Below are positions 1 through 10,860 of a DNA stretch of 64,000 nucleotides, piece after piece. Source of the stretch: Aptenodytes patagonicus (taxonomy: Eukaryota; Chordata; Aves; Sphenisciformes; Spheniscidae); assembly GCF_965638725.1 (NCBI RefSeq), contig NC_134950.1, forward strand, positions 135,833,636 through 135,897,635, written 5' to 3'. The notes beneath the pieces are model-generated. The model ran no database searches. It saw only the letters and a list, made by a program, of their open reading frames with translations, and was not told the origin of the DNA. The stretch's first letter is position 1, and the number at the start of each line of letters is the position of its first letter. The position numbers and the translations under genes are program-made.

Positions 1-24
1 AGAATAAAACTAATCAATTGCAAC

Positions 25-30
25 TTTATT
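25..30 (-). terminator. Possible minus-strand polyadenylation signal AATAAA
   Basis: TTTATT on the + strand reads AATAAA on the minus strand at the extreme left of the window. Similar hexamers occur many times in this AT-rich region, so it cannot be assigned to a transcript. Confidence 0.15.
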
Positions 31-385
31 TGCAGCAGATGGAAACAGTGCGTGTCTGTACAATAGGGTTCTTGTGGGGATTTCAGGTATAAAACCTCAT
101 ATCTTTTTCACTTCTTTTTTCACTCATAATTTATAGAGAAAACAAAATCTTCCCTTAGGCTACAGTTCGTCAAGCTTTTTTTCTTCCTGCTCAAAACAGT
201 TTCTAAGCTGTCTGGAAGCATCTATGGGGCAAAATGTATTTTTCTTATTGGAAAAGAAAGGGTTGGTCCCTCTTTCCTAATTATTAAGACAACTGAACTT
301 TGAAACTTGACATTTCGCTGCTTCTCGTTGGAATACACCCATGAACCACTTCGAGGTTAGTTTTGAACCTCTGCAAATTACTTAC

Positions 386-533
386 AGGACATGGGGAAAA
401 CCATAAATTAGGTCGACAGCATTGGCATCCAGAAAGCTGATCTGGTTTGTTCTGTTTCTTCAAAAGACAGCATTTGAAAATCCCATTTGCAGCTCGTGAG
501 CATAACCTTTTAGCCAGGCCAGGGAGTGATTTC
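386..533 (-). other. Candidate minus-strand exon, 148 nt, Cys-rich frame
   Basis: On the minus strand an acceptor (TCAATTTCTTAG) precedes a 148-nt open stretch ending at the consensus donor TCCT then GTAAGT (385-380). The frame that fits the phase of the 75-nt candidate encodes a peptide with seven cysteines, including CQCCRPNLWFSPCP at its end. It is unrecognised and would need further exons to the left of the window. Chance is a serious alternative. Confidence 0.2.
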
Positions 534-871
534 CTAAGAAATTGAGCGGGCACCTGTTGGCCTTTGACTTAGCGGAGCCAGGGAACACTTTTTGTCTTAT
601 TCTTTCCACTGCTTAACTCCCTCTGCCCACACTTTTCCTCTTTCTCAAAGTAAATGACCGCAACTTGCTGAAAACATATGCACATTCAAAACTAGCAGTA
701 TTTGGGCTAGTTTTAGCTTCCTAAAGCTTAAGGCAGCATTAAAAATGTGCAATTAAAATTAAAAACTCAGGATATAAAACCGTTATATTCAATCAAATAA
801 TTAGACTGTACTACTGATATGAAACATCCCCATTTATTCTTATCGTCTTTGAAATACAGATTCAATTATTT

Positions 872-874
<3 letters not shown>

Positions 875-902
<28 letters not shown>
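875..902 (+). repeat. T28 homopolymer
   Basis: Twenty-eight consecutive T in AT-rich sequence. It could be the poly(A) tail of a minus-strand retrocopy, but no parent sequence was recognised beside it. Confidence 0.85.
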
Positions 903-907
<5 letters not shown>

Positions 908-2135
908 AAGAGAGAAAACTCTGTATTTTTACTAACTTGCCAGCACTGCAGGAAATTTAACTAGGATTTCCTGGATTTCAGGGTTTAATTAAGCAACTTG
1001 AACACTCAATTCAATCAAGTTAGTTTACATCTGTTTCATTACCATCAGAACTGATATTTGGATTTTTTTGTTTCAAAAAAAATTAAGATCATATTTGGAC
1101 TAGAACAATATTTCAGTTCAAAATTAGGGTTTCAGCATTGAGTATTAATATTAGAAACCCACAAAAAGCTAAAACGAAGGGGTATGAAACACTTCTGAAT
1201 TTTCCTGGATCCATCATTTAATGTAAGAGAGTAGATCGAAGCATGCAATTAACATCTTTTTTCACCCAAAGAATGAAAATAAACAAATTCTGGCATTTCT
1301 TTGCTAACACAACTTTGACTATATTTTTACATTGTTAACTTATGGCAAATAAGGTAGGTATTAGCCTTGCCTCTAGCTGTTGCCTATGAGAATGTTTCAC
1401 TGACTGTTTACATATAGGCTGGGGCTTTATCACAGGTCTGATGCAAGAAAGCTGAATTTTTTCTCTGGCCTCTGTGACCCCATTATGGTACTTTGTTAGC
1501 ATGTGTTCTGCGAGCTCAGCCTCACTCCTACAGCACGACTATACTTTCAAACAATGGACTCAAAACAGACTTGCAAAAAATAGCTTCAAACTAGACGTGC
1601 AGATTTAGGTTTACCTAAATATATAACTTGTTTCGTGTTTTCCTACTTGAATTTTTAACTTTGGTTTAAGTAGTACTTTAAAAGCGTTTAAAACCTCAGA
1701 TAAACTGTTTACCATTGCAAAACTTTACAGGAACCAAAAATATTTCTTGAAGAAAAACTTGAATCTGAAATTTGTAGAAACTACTACTTAGACTAAGATA
1801 TATTTGTGCGCCTCCAGTTGTATCAAGGATTGCTCAATTGAGATGTAAATTGAGCCTTAAAACAGGAATTAATTAGCATGAAAGTAACGCTACATGTATG
1901 CACTTTAATTTTGTCAGACTAAGACTTTTATTTATTTTCACAGGCTATGCCTTATGGGGATGCAGGGGACTTTTGTTTTACAGATCTCTCTTCTCCTACT
2001 TAAATACTTACTTTTGTAGAAGTTTTAGTTACTTGACTTAGCTACTTTTGGCAATAACTAGGTTGTACAGAAAATGTTTTAGACAAAATAAGGTCAAACT
2101 TCATTGACTAATTAACTGTCAGAGAATCATAACTT

Positions 2136-2154
2136 GGGGGGGGAGGGGGGGGGG
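2136..2154 (+). repeat. G-tract (G8-A-G10)
   Basis: An isolated G-run in otherwise AT-rich sequence, able to form a G-quadruplex. Confidence 0.85.
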
Positions 2155-3321
2155 AATAGGTATTCCCTTATATACAAAGATTGTGCCAGCCATTTTATAC
2201 TGACAATACCTACCCGAATAGATCTCTTGTAATCAGAGTTCCCTAACATTTTATACCTAAAAATATGTACAATATACTAAGATAACCCGTTGCAAAGGAA
2301 ACAGTTGCATGGCATGGCTTTCATGAGAAACACAAAAGACTAAGCCTAATTTATTTTAAACCAGATAAAGAATAACTGAAACGACCTAATGAAATTATTC
2401 AGATGTAAGCACTAATGTCTGCAGGAGGAGCCAACAATCCTGCAGCTCAGCCTTCAGCCTCACAGGTAGTTTAAAATTGCCATATACTCTATAATTCACA
2501 GACTCAACTATTCAGTCTGCTTAAGAAACAGAGCAGAAACAAAAACTCGACTGTATTTAACATTAGGTTGCTTTCTGATCTTGAAAAAAATAATAAGTAG
2601 CAAATGATAAAATATATACTGTGTTGGGTAAACACATTTTAAATACAAACATTCATGACCATGTCCTTCAAAGGTTAGATGTATTAAAGGCCAATTTAAA
2701 CAGCTATTTTCATGAATGTTACATCAAAACTGGAACTTATTCCTGAGGAAATTCGTAAAAGACATAACCAAAATCTAAACCAAACTATTGCCTGAACTGG
2801 AAGGCAATGAATTCTCGACTACAGGCAACAGAATAAATATATTTTAAGATATTAAACCAAATTAAAACAAAAAAAATTGTATCCTATGAAACTTCAGCAG
2901 CTAGCATCTCCAATTTTGCTTTAATATAACAAAAATAACTATTTTATATCCAAAATAAGATTTTTTTTTTTAATGCTAAAACCAAAACCTTGCAGAGTTT
3001 CTTCAAAGGCCAGCGTTACACCAGAATTTTTAGAGAAAAAGAGATGGAGATTTTTTCTTATTAATAAATAATGGCTACTTGGAACTCTGCGCATCAAAAT
3101 CTAACCAGTACCAGGTATTAAAAAGCAAATTTAACACTCCTTCCCTATAACTGTAAGATATGGAAGGTCCTGGGGCTGAATTCACCACAGACCTCCGATA
3201 CTGCCAGCTGAAAACACCACTATCGTACTAGTAAGACAAAACAGATTCTTGAGAGGAGGGTCTCATTGTTGTCGCCAAAGGGATTTCATGCTTGGGTTGC
3301 TGCCCCATTTTACTCCCTTAC

Positions 3322-3396
3322 TTGATATTTTTTTCCCCTTGGCAAGAGATCTCCTTGATCAAAGGAGGAGCTAACAAGAAATATATTCTGATTTCT
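3322..3396 (-). other. Candidate minus-strand exon, 75 nt, strong splice sites
   Basis: On the minus strand a long T-rich tract ends in ACATTTTAG (acceptor, 3397). Seventy-five bases later is the donor CAA then GTAAGGG (3321). Two of three frames are open. In the frame continuing from the 131-nt candidate the peptide includes LLAPPLIKEISCQGEKN. The splice sites are better than those of the neighbouring candidates. No protein family is recognised, so a non-coding RNA exon is equally possible. Confidence 0.3.
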
Positions 3397-3489
3397 CTAA
3401 AATGTAAGAAAATAAACCAAAACCAAAACAGAACAAAAAAACATCTGAACCGAGTTAAAATACACTTAACTAGTGAGAAGCACTTTTAC

Positions 3490-3620
3490 TTCTGAAATAA
3501 TGCCTTTGTGTTCAGTTCTCCACTCCTTGTAAAAGCCCCACTAAATATTTTGTAGCTAGAGGAAGCCATATTGGCAATTCTTCCTGTCACTTGATCAAAT
3601 AAACTTCTGAATTTGTCTGG
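3490..3620 (-). other. Candidate minus-strand exon, 131 nt
   Basis: On the minus strand an acceptor (ATAATACAG, weak pyrimidine tract) is followed by an open frame starting PDKFRSLFDQ and containing MASSSYKIFSGAF, with balanced composition. It ends either at a weak donor (CAGAA then GTAAAA, exon end 3490) or at the stop TAA at 3488-3486. It starts in phase 0, matching the candidate first-exon donor. If spliced, it leaves phase 2, matching the next candidate exon. I do not recognise the peptide. A 43-codon open frame can arise by chance. Confidence 0.25.
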
Positions 3621-4299
3621 CTGTATTATACATGATATATTTATATTTTGTCTACATTTTCTTTCCACCACAATTACAAAGATCTCAGGTTTCAGATATC
3701 AAACTGAAAGATGGTAAGTTCTATTTTGAAAGTCCCATTTTAAATCCAGCTGTGCCAAGCAAAGTGAACGCTGATGAAAAGTTTATGTACATATATTCGA
3801 AAAAGACCGTAAGCTATTTTCACATAATTCAAACGTACGCGATCAGATTTTTGTTTTGCAGGATCTGTTTGCCAGTGTTTGAAAGCTGAAAATAAGATAA
3901 ACTGAGCAATCAGTACTTGAATAGAGAGATCCCCGGACAAGATGGAAAAAATGGAATACTTACTTTCAAATCAGCATGCAAGACTCATTCTAAGCCACAG
4001 CCACGATGCTTTACGTACCGGACTACTTATTTAGAAATTGTTTGCAGTATTTTGATACAATAATACCGTGATAACATCGCATTACAAAATAAAGAATTCC
4101 TCTAACTTTCCGGTAAGCAGAACAGCACAGACAGCTAACCTCTTTATATTTCTTTTTTATTGGAAAAAACTCGAACAGAGCCGGCTACGATGTTTCATCT
4201 CGAGCCCTAAAACTTCCGATGCAACCGTGCAATTTATTTGTTTCATTCCACATCAGCACAGCCAGCCGCCGCGCTCCCAGCTGCTAATTCACCGGGCTT
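3621..4299. other. Non-coding stretch left of the CpG island
   Basis: AT-rich sequence with several isolated splice-like sites. On the minus strand a donor (GAAA then GTAAGT, at 3964-3959) has no convincing coding exon beside it. On the + strand a donor (GATG then GTAAGT) lies at 3715. No protein family was recognised. Confidence 0.6.
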
Positions 4300-5040
4300 T
4301 GCCGTATTTTGCGATCAAAACTTTCAAGCCGGAGCGGAGCAGGTCCCCGTGCTCCAGCAGGCGCTCTGCAGAGCGCCCTGCCTGCCCAGGCAGCCTCACC
4401 GGTTACGAGGAGCCGAGCTGAACTCGCTCCCAGCCCCGGGAGCCAAACCAGCCGCCGGCACCGAGCCGCCGCCGCCTCCTCCCCGAGCTGCCCGGGCGGG
4501 CTGGCGGTGTGCGCTTCGGGAAGGGCGGCCGGACCCGCCGGTAGCACCGCTCCAGCGCCCGGGGACGCCGACCCCCGCCGGCTGCGAGGGGCCGCCCGCC
4601 GCCGCCCCTCAGACCCTGGAGACCCGCCGCCGCCCCGGGGCTCCCCGGTCCGGGTACCCCGCGGAGCCGGCCGCGCTCCCCGTTCCCGTAAGGCGCCCGC
4701 GCCCCGCCGCTCCTTTGTTCGCCGCCCTCCCGGCGCGGCTGCGGCGCCCGGGCCCGCCGCTGAGGCGGAGGCCGCCGGAACCGGCACCTCTGCGGCGTGG
4801 CACCCACTTACCGCCTTACAAAGCCCCAGCCCGCCGCGGGGAGGGAGGGAGCGGGCTGACTCTCCCGGCCCGGCCCGGCCCTGCCCTGGCCGGTGGCGCC
4901 GCGCCCCCCTCCCGCCGCCCCCTCCCCTCCCCTCGCCGCGCCCCGCCCCGCCGCCGCGCGGGCAGCCGCCCCCCGCCGCCCCCGCCGCGCGGCCGCCGCC
5001 GCCGCTTTCGCGCCACGCGCCGCAGGGGCCGGCGCGGAAG

Positions 5041-5051
5041 CCAATGGGCGG
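5041..5051 (+). promoter_or_regulatory. CCAAT box joined to a GC box
   Basis: CCAATGGGCGG, an NF-Y site overlapping an Sp1-type GC box, within the upstream CpG island; a second CCAAT lies 85 bp downstream. NF-Y sites usually sit 60-100 bp upstream of a start site. Confidence 0.5.
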
Positions 5052-5125
5052 CCGCGCGCACCCGCCCGGCAGCCAGTGGCGCCCGCGCCGCGGCGGCGGG
5101 CGGCGCTGGTAGGCGCAGGGCGCAG

Positions 5126-5130
5126 CCAAT
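5126..5130 (+). promoter_or_regulatory. Second CCAAT box
   Basis: CCAAT in the context GCAGCCAATGGGAGC, a good match to the NF-Y consensus. It is paired with the CCAAT at 5041. Confidence 0.5.
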
Positions 5131-5850
5131 GGGAGCCGGCGCTGCGCCACGCCCCGCGCCGCTTACTACGAGTTACTATGGCCGCCCGCGGCTAGGCGCG
5201 CGGGGCGGCTCCGCGCCCCCGGGGCTGGCGGCGCCTCGCGGCCGCGGCGCGGGAAAGAGGGGGGGAGGGGGAGGGGGCGCGGGCGCGGCGGGGCTCGGGC
5301 CGGGGGGTCGGCGCGGTTGTCCCGTCCCGTCGGCGGGGTGGCCGCCCCGCGAGGAGCGGCGGCTCCGCGCCCGCGGCGCCGTGAGGGGCGGCGGGAGGAG
5401 GCAGGGCCGGTGGCGGCGGCACCCCCGCCGTCGTAGCGGCGGGCGGAGGCCGGGAGCCCGGCGGGTGGCCGCCCGGCGGCCGTTAGGCCCCGCGGCAGCG
5501 CGTTAGACGCCCGCCGCCCCTGCGCCCCGCGGTGGCTGCCCGGCCCCCGCTGCCCATCGCGTGGGCGGCCGCGCCTCAGCCGCAAGCCCACGCAGGAGCC
5601 TTCCGTGGGCGGCGGTGGTCCAAAAAAAAGAAAAAAAAAAAAATTAATGGTAAATACGGAGGCTGCGGACGGTCCGACGTGCTACCCGCCCACCGTGCGC
5701 TGAGGGGGGAACCCCGCGGGAGCGCGGGGGCTTCTGGCCTCGGGAGGGGGGGAGGGAGGGAGCGCCCTGCTCGCCCGTGAGCGTGGAAGAAGGGGTGGGT
5801 GGACACGGCGGCGGCTTTCGGTGTCTCACCCCGGAGGTGGGAAGAAGCAC

Positions 5851-7739
5851 ATGGTTGAGTTTTAATTCTAAATGGCAGACTGTCGTAAAAGCCCTTGCTA
5901 ATTAAAGATTGGCTTTGCTTCCTTGTGTAGAATATTTATGTAAGTATTTTAACTTCTCGGTCTGTGTGGGTGATAAACATTTGAAATACAGGAAAAAAAA
6001 AAGAAAATTTTTTATAAGGCTTTTCCTACAGAGGTGGCTCAAAAAACACGTTAACTGGGAGAATACTCTGATGTGTGCTCATGCATTTGATTTGTGACTG
6101 CCAAAATAAATTACATCTCAAATTGTAAAACTGTATTCTCAGTAACGTTAAGATTTGGGATCTGAACTGTGTTCATCTGTACAGGGAAGCAGACATTTGT
6201 CAGGCAGTGTGAGCAAGTTTTTGTTGTTGGTTTGCCTTTTTTGGCATTCAAGATTTGGATTTACTCTTGAAACCACTAACCAACCCACCCTTCTTGACAA
6301 AGAAAGCTATACATTAGTTAGCTTTACAGAAAATATTTCAGCTTATTAGCAAGATGTTTTCAGAGTATCAAAAAAAAAAAAAAGGGATTGCTAATAAGCA
6401 AGGTTTTTTTCCCAATCATCTGATTACAAAGCGGTTTATGATGTTATTGGACAGCTGATGCATATTGTTATCATGAACTCTCAATCTTCACTTCTTAAAA
6501 AAAAAAAAAAATCTTCCAGCAAAACAGATTATCAAACTAGAATATTTAATGAAATAAATACACCATTTAGCAGTTTTAAGAGGAAATACCAGGTAACGCT
6601 ATAGACCAACCATGTAGAAATGAGCACTGCAGACTGCCTTATAGATTCTGTACAAATCAAATTTATAAAGAATGCAATTAATCTGCAAAAACAGCGACTA
6701 ATTCCTTTCACAAGTTTAACTAAGAATTCAGTAGTTTGGAGGGGGCTGTTTTTAACTTGGACAGGCAATTGTTTATTTTAGCCAGACTGCACAGGACGGG
6801 GTTATGAAATACAAATTCATTTAGGAAAAATGCCACATCCGGCATCGAAAAGTCATAAACAGGTTAATAGTATAGAAAAAAAAAATGTTTCTCTCTATCC
6901 CCAAGATAATTATTTGCTAATTTTCTACGAAATGAAAGTTGTGATTAAATTCTGATGAGTGGAACACAAAACATTCGCTTTCCTCAATCGCAAGCTGACA
7001 ACTAAAAGTTCGTAAAAATGACACTGTGATTAAACAATGGGTTCAAATTACAAATTTTAGTTTCTCGGTGAGCCAAGCACTTGGATGCACACACCAGAAG
7101 GGCCGTATTTCCAACTTACAGCAACATTCACCCAGCCCCTGGTAATTTCACAATGGTCTGGGGCTCCAGCCCTCATGGTAAGACATGTCTCCTTGCATCA
7201 TACCGCCACAAGCGGAATCTTCAGCGACTTACTCTCTCCCCCGCGCCCCCTCCGAGCCCTGTGTACCACCACCACAGCCGAGCTGCAGCGGCCGGAGCGC
7301 GGGTAACAAAAGCCTGCCCCTAGCACGGCTTCCAAGGAGATTTAAATCGCCCCTCTTTAATTGTATACTTGTTAGAAGTTAGGCGCAAAACTGTGAAGCG
7401 TTCCTGTTTACTACGGATTTCCAGGCGTACTACAGGACGTGTGGAAATCCACTCGCTGCTCGCTAATAAAAGTATTTAACCATTTTCCACGGATATGCCT
7501 ATTAAAACCTACCGCAAGAAGCCTACCACCGAATAAATGAAACCTTCGGCTAAAGTGCGTTGAATTATTAAACAAAACCTACTAGATCGCTATATTAAAC
7601 ACAGTGCTGGCTTTCATTTCCGTATCCTTTCTTCATCTTCAGGCAACATTTTGTTTGCACTGGAAAGGCTCCACACCCCCAAACCCCTCCCCCACAAGCC
7701 CACCATTGTATCCGTACGAATGTGGAGAATTATGAATGG
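5851..7739. other. Non-coding spacer between the two CpG islands
   Basis: Mostly AT-rich sequence with short A-runs (about 6371-6384 and 6498-6511). A moderately GC-rich patch at about 7070-7330 contains two sequences resembling minus-strand splice donors (GTAAGT) but no matching exons. No open frame looks like a real protein. It is the distal upstream region of IGF2BP3. Confidence 0.7.
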
Positions 7740-8366
7740 TTCCTTAAACCGGGCCGGGGGAGGGGGGGGGGGAGGGGGGTCGCCAAATCCCTTTGTGTGC
7801 CGTTACCAGCCGAGGGCAACGGTGCCTTCGCGTTTCCCCCCCGCGCCGTCCACCATTACCCAGCTGGAAAGGGAGCGCGGTCCCCCCGCCCCTCCCCGGG
7901 CCGGGCAGCGCCGGAGCGCGGCTCCCTCGCCCCAGGACTCTCCCCTTCTTCATCATCCCCCAACTCTCCTCCACCCCTTTGTCTTGTCTTTTTTTTTGTC
8001 CCCCCTCCCCCCCCCCCCCCCTTTCTCCTCCTTTCCGTAAGGCTCAGCGCAAGGGGCACTGCGAGTGATGCAGAAACATTACCATATGGGGCTCCTCCGA
8101 GGCTGGAGAGACCCTCCGCCCTCGCCCCGCGCAGCCCCCCAGCACGCAGCCGCGGCGGCGCTGCGCGGGAGCGGATCCCCGCTCTCCCCCGGCACCTCCC
8201 CCCCGGACCCCCTCCCCCCTCTCCTTCTTGCCCCTCTTCCTCCTCCTCCTCCTCCTCCTCCCCACCCTCCCCCCCGACCCACGGTGCCGGGGAGCGGGAT
8301 CGCCCAGGCACGACCCCAATGAATAATCCCCACAGCCTGGCACGGCGGGGGAGGAGCAGGGCGGGC

Positions 8367-8384
8367 GGGGGGGGGGGGGGGGGG
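8367..8384 (+). repeat. G18 homopolymer in the promoter region
   Basis: Eighteen consecutive G preceded by GGGCGGGC and followed by CGGGC. It is a strong candidate for G-quadruplex formation and a site where sequencing error is likely. Confidence 0.85.
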
Positions 8385-8726
8385 CGGGCATTGCGGTGCC
8401 TTTTCCCCTCCCTCCCCGGGATCACACCCCGCTCGCACGGGGGGAGGTGCGGCCGCCCAGCCGTTTTTGGGCGGCGGGGGCGCGCGGAGCGGGCTCCCTC
8501 GGCGGAAGGGCAGAGGCGGCGCAGACCGGAGCAGGGCCGGCGCCCACCCAACTCCGGTTTCCCCTTCCCCCGCTCTCCGGCCCTCTCTAAACTTGTCCTG
8601 TCCTGTCCAGCCTCCCCCCACCCCCGCTCCCCGTCCTTCACCCCGGCCCTCCTCCTCCTCCTCCTCCTCCTTCTCCGTGAGTGTGTGTGCGCCCCATCCA
8701 CTCGCTAATTGAAGAGCTGGGATTCC

Positions 8727-8734
8727 TCACGTGA
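8727..8734. promoter_or_regulatory. Palindromic E-box TCACGTGA
   Basis: A perfect 8-bp palindrome containing CACGTG, the binding core for MYC/MAX, USF and MITF/TFE bHLH-zip factors. It lies about 580 bp upstream of the IGF2BP3 ATG and 28 bp from a second CACGTG. Binding is inferred. Confidence 0.5.
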
Positions 8735-8755
8735 GAAGTTGATTTGTAGTTTGAA

Positions 8756-8761
8756 CACGTG
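8756..8761. promoter_or_regulatory. Second E-box CACGTG
   Basis: CACGTG in the context GAACACGTGGCT, 28 bp downstream of the first E-box. The paired arrangement makes a functional E-box module in the IGF2BP3 promoter more plausible than either site alone. Confidence 0.45.
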
Positions 8762-8809
8762 GCTCATTCAAAAAGCCGGAATATTCAAGTAATTTTTTTT
8801 TTCTCTCTG

Positions 8810-8844
8810 CCTCCCTCCTTCCCTCCCCCTCCCCTTCTCTCTCT

Positions 8845-8875
<31 letters not shown>
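8810..8875 (+). repeat. 66-base uninterrupted pyrimidine tract ending in 28 T
   Basis: From 8810 the + strand has only C and T: C/T-mixed, then a CT repeat, then 28 T (8848-8875). Such tracts can form triplex DNA and exclude nucleosomes. It sits in the IGF2BP3 promoter/5'UTR. Confidence 0.9.
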
Positions 8876-9050
8876 ATTGAGAGGCGGCGCCTGCACGCAC
8901 GTAGTGTGACATTTTCATAGTCCGCCTGCTGCTGCCAAAGGGGCTTGGGGGCAAGACAAAAAAAGTAGTTTTTTTCCCTCCCCTCCTCCTTTTCCTCTCC
9001 TCAGCCCGCCATCCGCGGCCCCGGCGCTGGGTGTTTCCCCCGCGCCCCCC

Positions 9051-9080
9051 ATGCGCCCGGGTAGCACGGCAGGCACTTAG
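9051..9080 (+). other. Upstream ORF (9 codons plus stop) in the putative 5'UTR
   Basis: An ATG at 9051 starts a short frame (MRPGSTAGT) ending at TAG 9078-9080, 234 bases before the IGF2BP3 ATG. It is relevant only if transcription starts upstream of 9051. No ATG in any frame was seen between 9131 and 9313. Confidence 0.3.
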
Positions 9081-9099
9081 GGCTCCCGTTTGGCTACGC

Positions 9100-9129
<30 letters not shown>
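9100..9129 (+). repeat. Interrupted poly-T (T10-C-T19)
   Basis: Thirty bases of T with a single C at 9110, about 185 bases upstream of the IGF2BP3 ATG, followed by GA repeats. Confidence 0.9.
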
Positions 9130-9131
<2 letters not shown>

Positions 9132-9175
9132 CACCCCTTGAGAGAGAGAGGGAGGGACACAAGCTGCAGATCTGA

Positions 9176-10799
<1,624 letters not shown>

Positions 10800-10860
10800 G
10801 TAAAGTGGAGCTGCATGGGAAACTCATAGAAGTTGAACATTCAGTCCCTAAAAGACAAAG
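10800..10860 (+). CDS. IGF2BP3: IGF2BP3 coding exon 2 (61 nt, end of RRM1)
   Basis: A 61-nt internal exon between an acceptor (pyrimidine-rich tract, TCTCTGCAG ending at 10799) and a donor (GTAATT at 10861). It completes codon 59 (Gly), encodes residues 60-78 (KVELHGKLIEVEHSVPKRQ) and leaves two bases (AG) of codon 79. VELHGK and EVEHSVPKRQR are the beta4 region of RRM1 and the linker to RRM2 in the IGF2BP family; KRQR rather than KKQR favours IGF2BP3. The phases (in 1, out 2) fit the exons on either side exactly. Intron 1 before it is only 1311 bp, while intron 2 after it is 23.4 kb. Confidence 0.95.

Larger units (their letters stand above)
534..3321. other. AT-rich non-coding stretch
   Basis: About 2.8 kb of AT-rich sequence without a recognisable coding region on either strand. 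It contains a T28 tract (875-902) and a G8-A-G10 tract (2136-2154). It could be an intron or 3'UTR of a minus-strand transcript, or intergenic DNA. Confidence 0.7.
4812..5150 (-). other. Candidate first exon of a minus-strand transcript
   Basis: The minus strand has a consensus donor (GCG then GTAAGTGGG) with the exon ending at 4812, inside the CpG island and about 230-320 bp downstream of the CCAAT boxes on that strand. The 5' boundary is not defined; 5150 is the position of one ATG whose open frame reads through to the donor ending LCKA in phase 0. The frame is Arg/Gly/Ala/Pro-rich and is probably not a conserved protein, so it may be a 5'UTR or non-coding exon. Only the donor site and the CpG context support it. 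Confidence 0.3.
4300..5850. promoter_or_regulatory. Upstream CpG island, possible bidirectional or minus-strand promoter
   Basis: About 1.5 kb of extremely GC- and CpG-dense sequence, sharply bounded by AT-rich DNA and separated from the IGF2BP3 CpG block by 1.9 kb. It holds CCAAT boxes at 5041-5045 (followed at once by GGGCGG) and 5126-5130, an ETS-type GGAAG at 5036-5040, and GC/KLF-type sites (for example CCACGCCCCGC near 5148). On the minus strand a consensus splice donor (GGCG then GTAAGT, exon end 4812) lies downstream of the CCAAT boxes, which suggests a transcript running left. No recognisable protein is encoded; the long open frames here are compositional. In mammals the gene upstream of IGF2BP3 is TRA2A, but no TRA2A sequence was recognised. 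Confidence 0.7.

Noticed and set aside
1..4240. TRA2A, the mammalian upstream neighbour of IGF2BP3
   Set aside because: No RS-rich coding sequence or TRA2 RRM was seen on either strand.
4238..5591. Very long open frames on both strands (up to 422 codons)
   Set aside because: They lie in the CpG island, overlap in several frames and strands, and consist of Pro/Arg/Gly/Ala low-complexity sequence; GC-rich DNA has few stop codons.
7722..8708. Open frames of 328 (+) and 281 (-) codons
   Set aside because: They are composition artefacts over G/C and CTC repeats in the IGF2BP3 promoter, with no domain or balanced composition.
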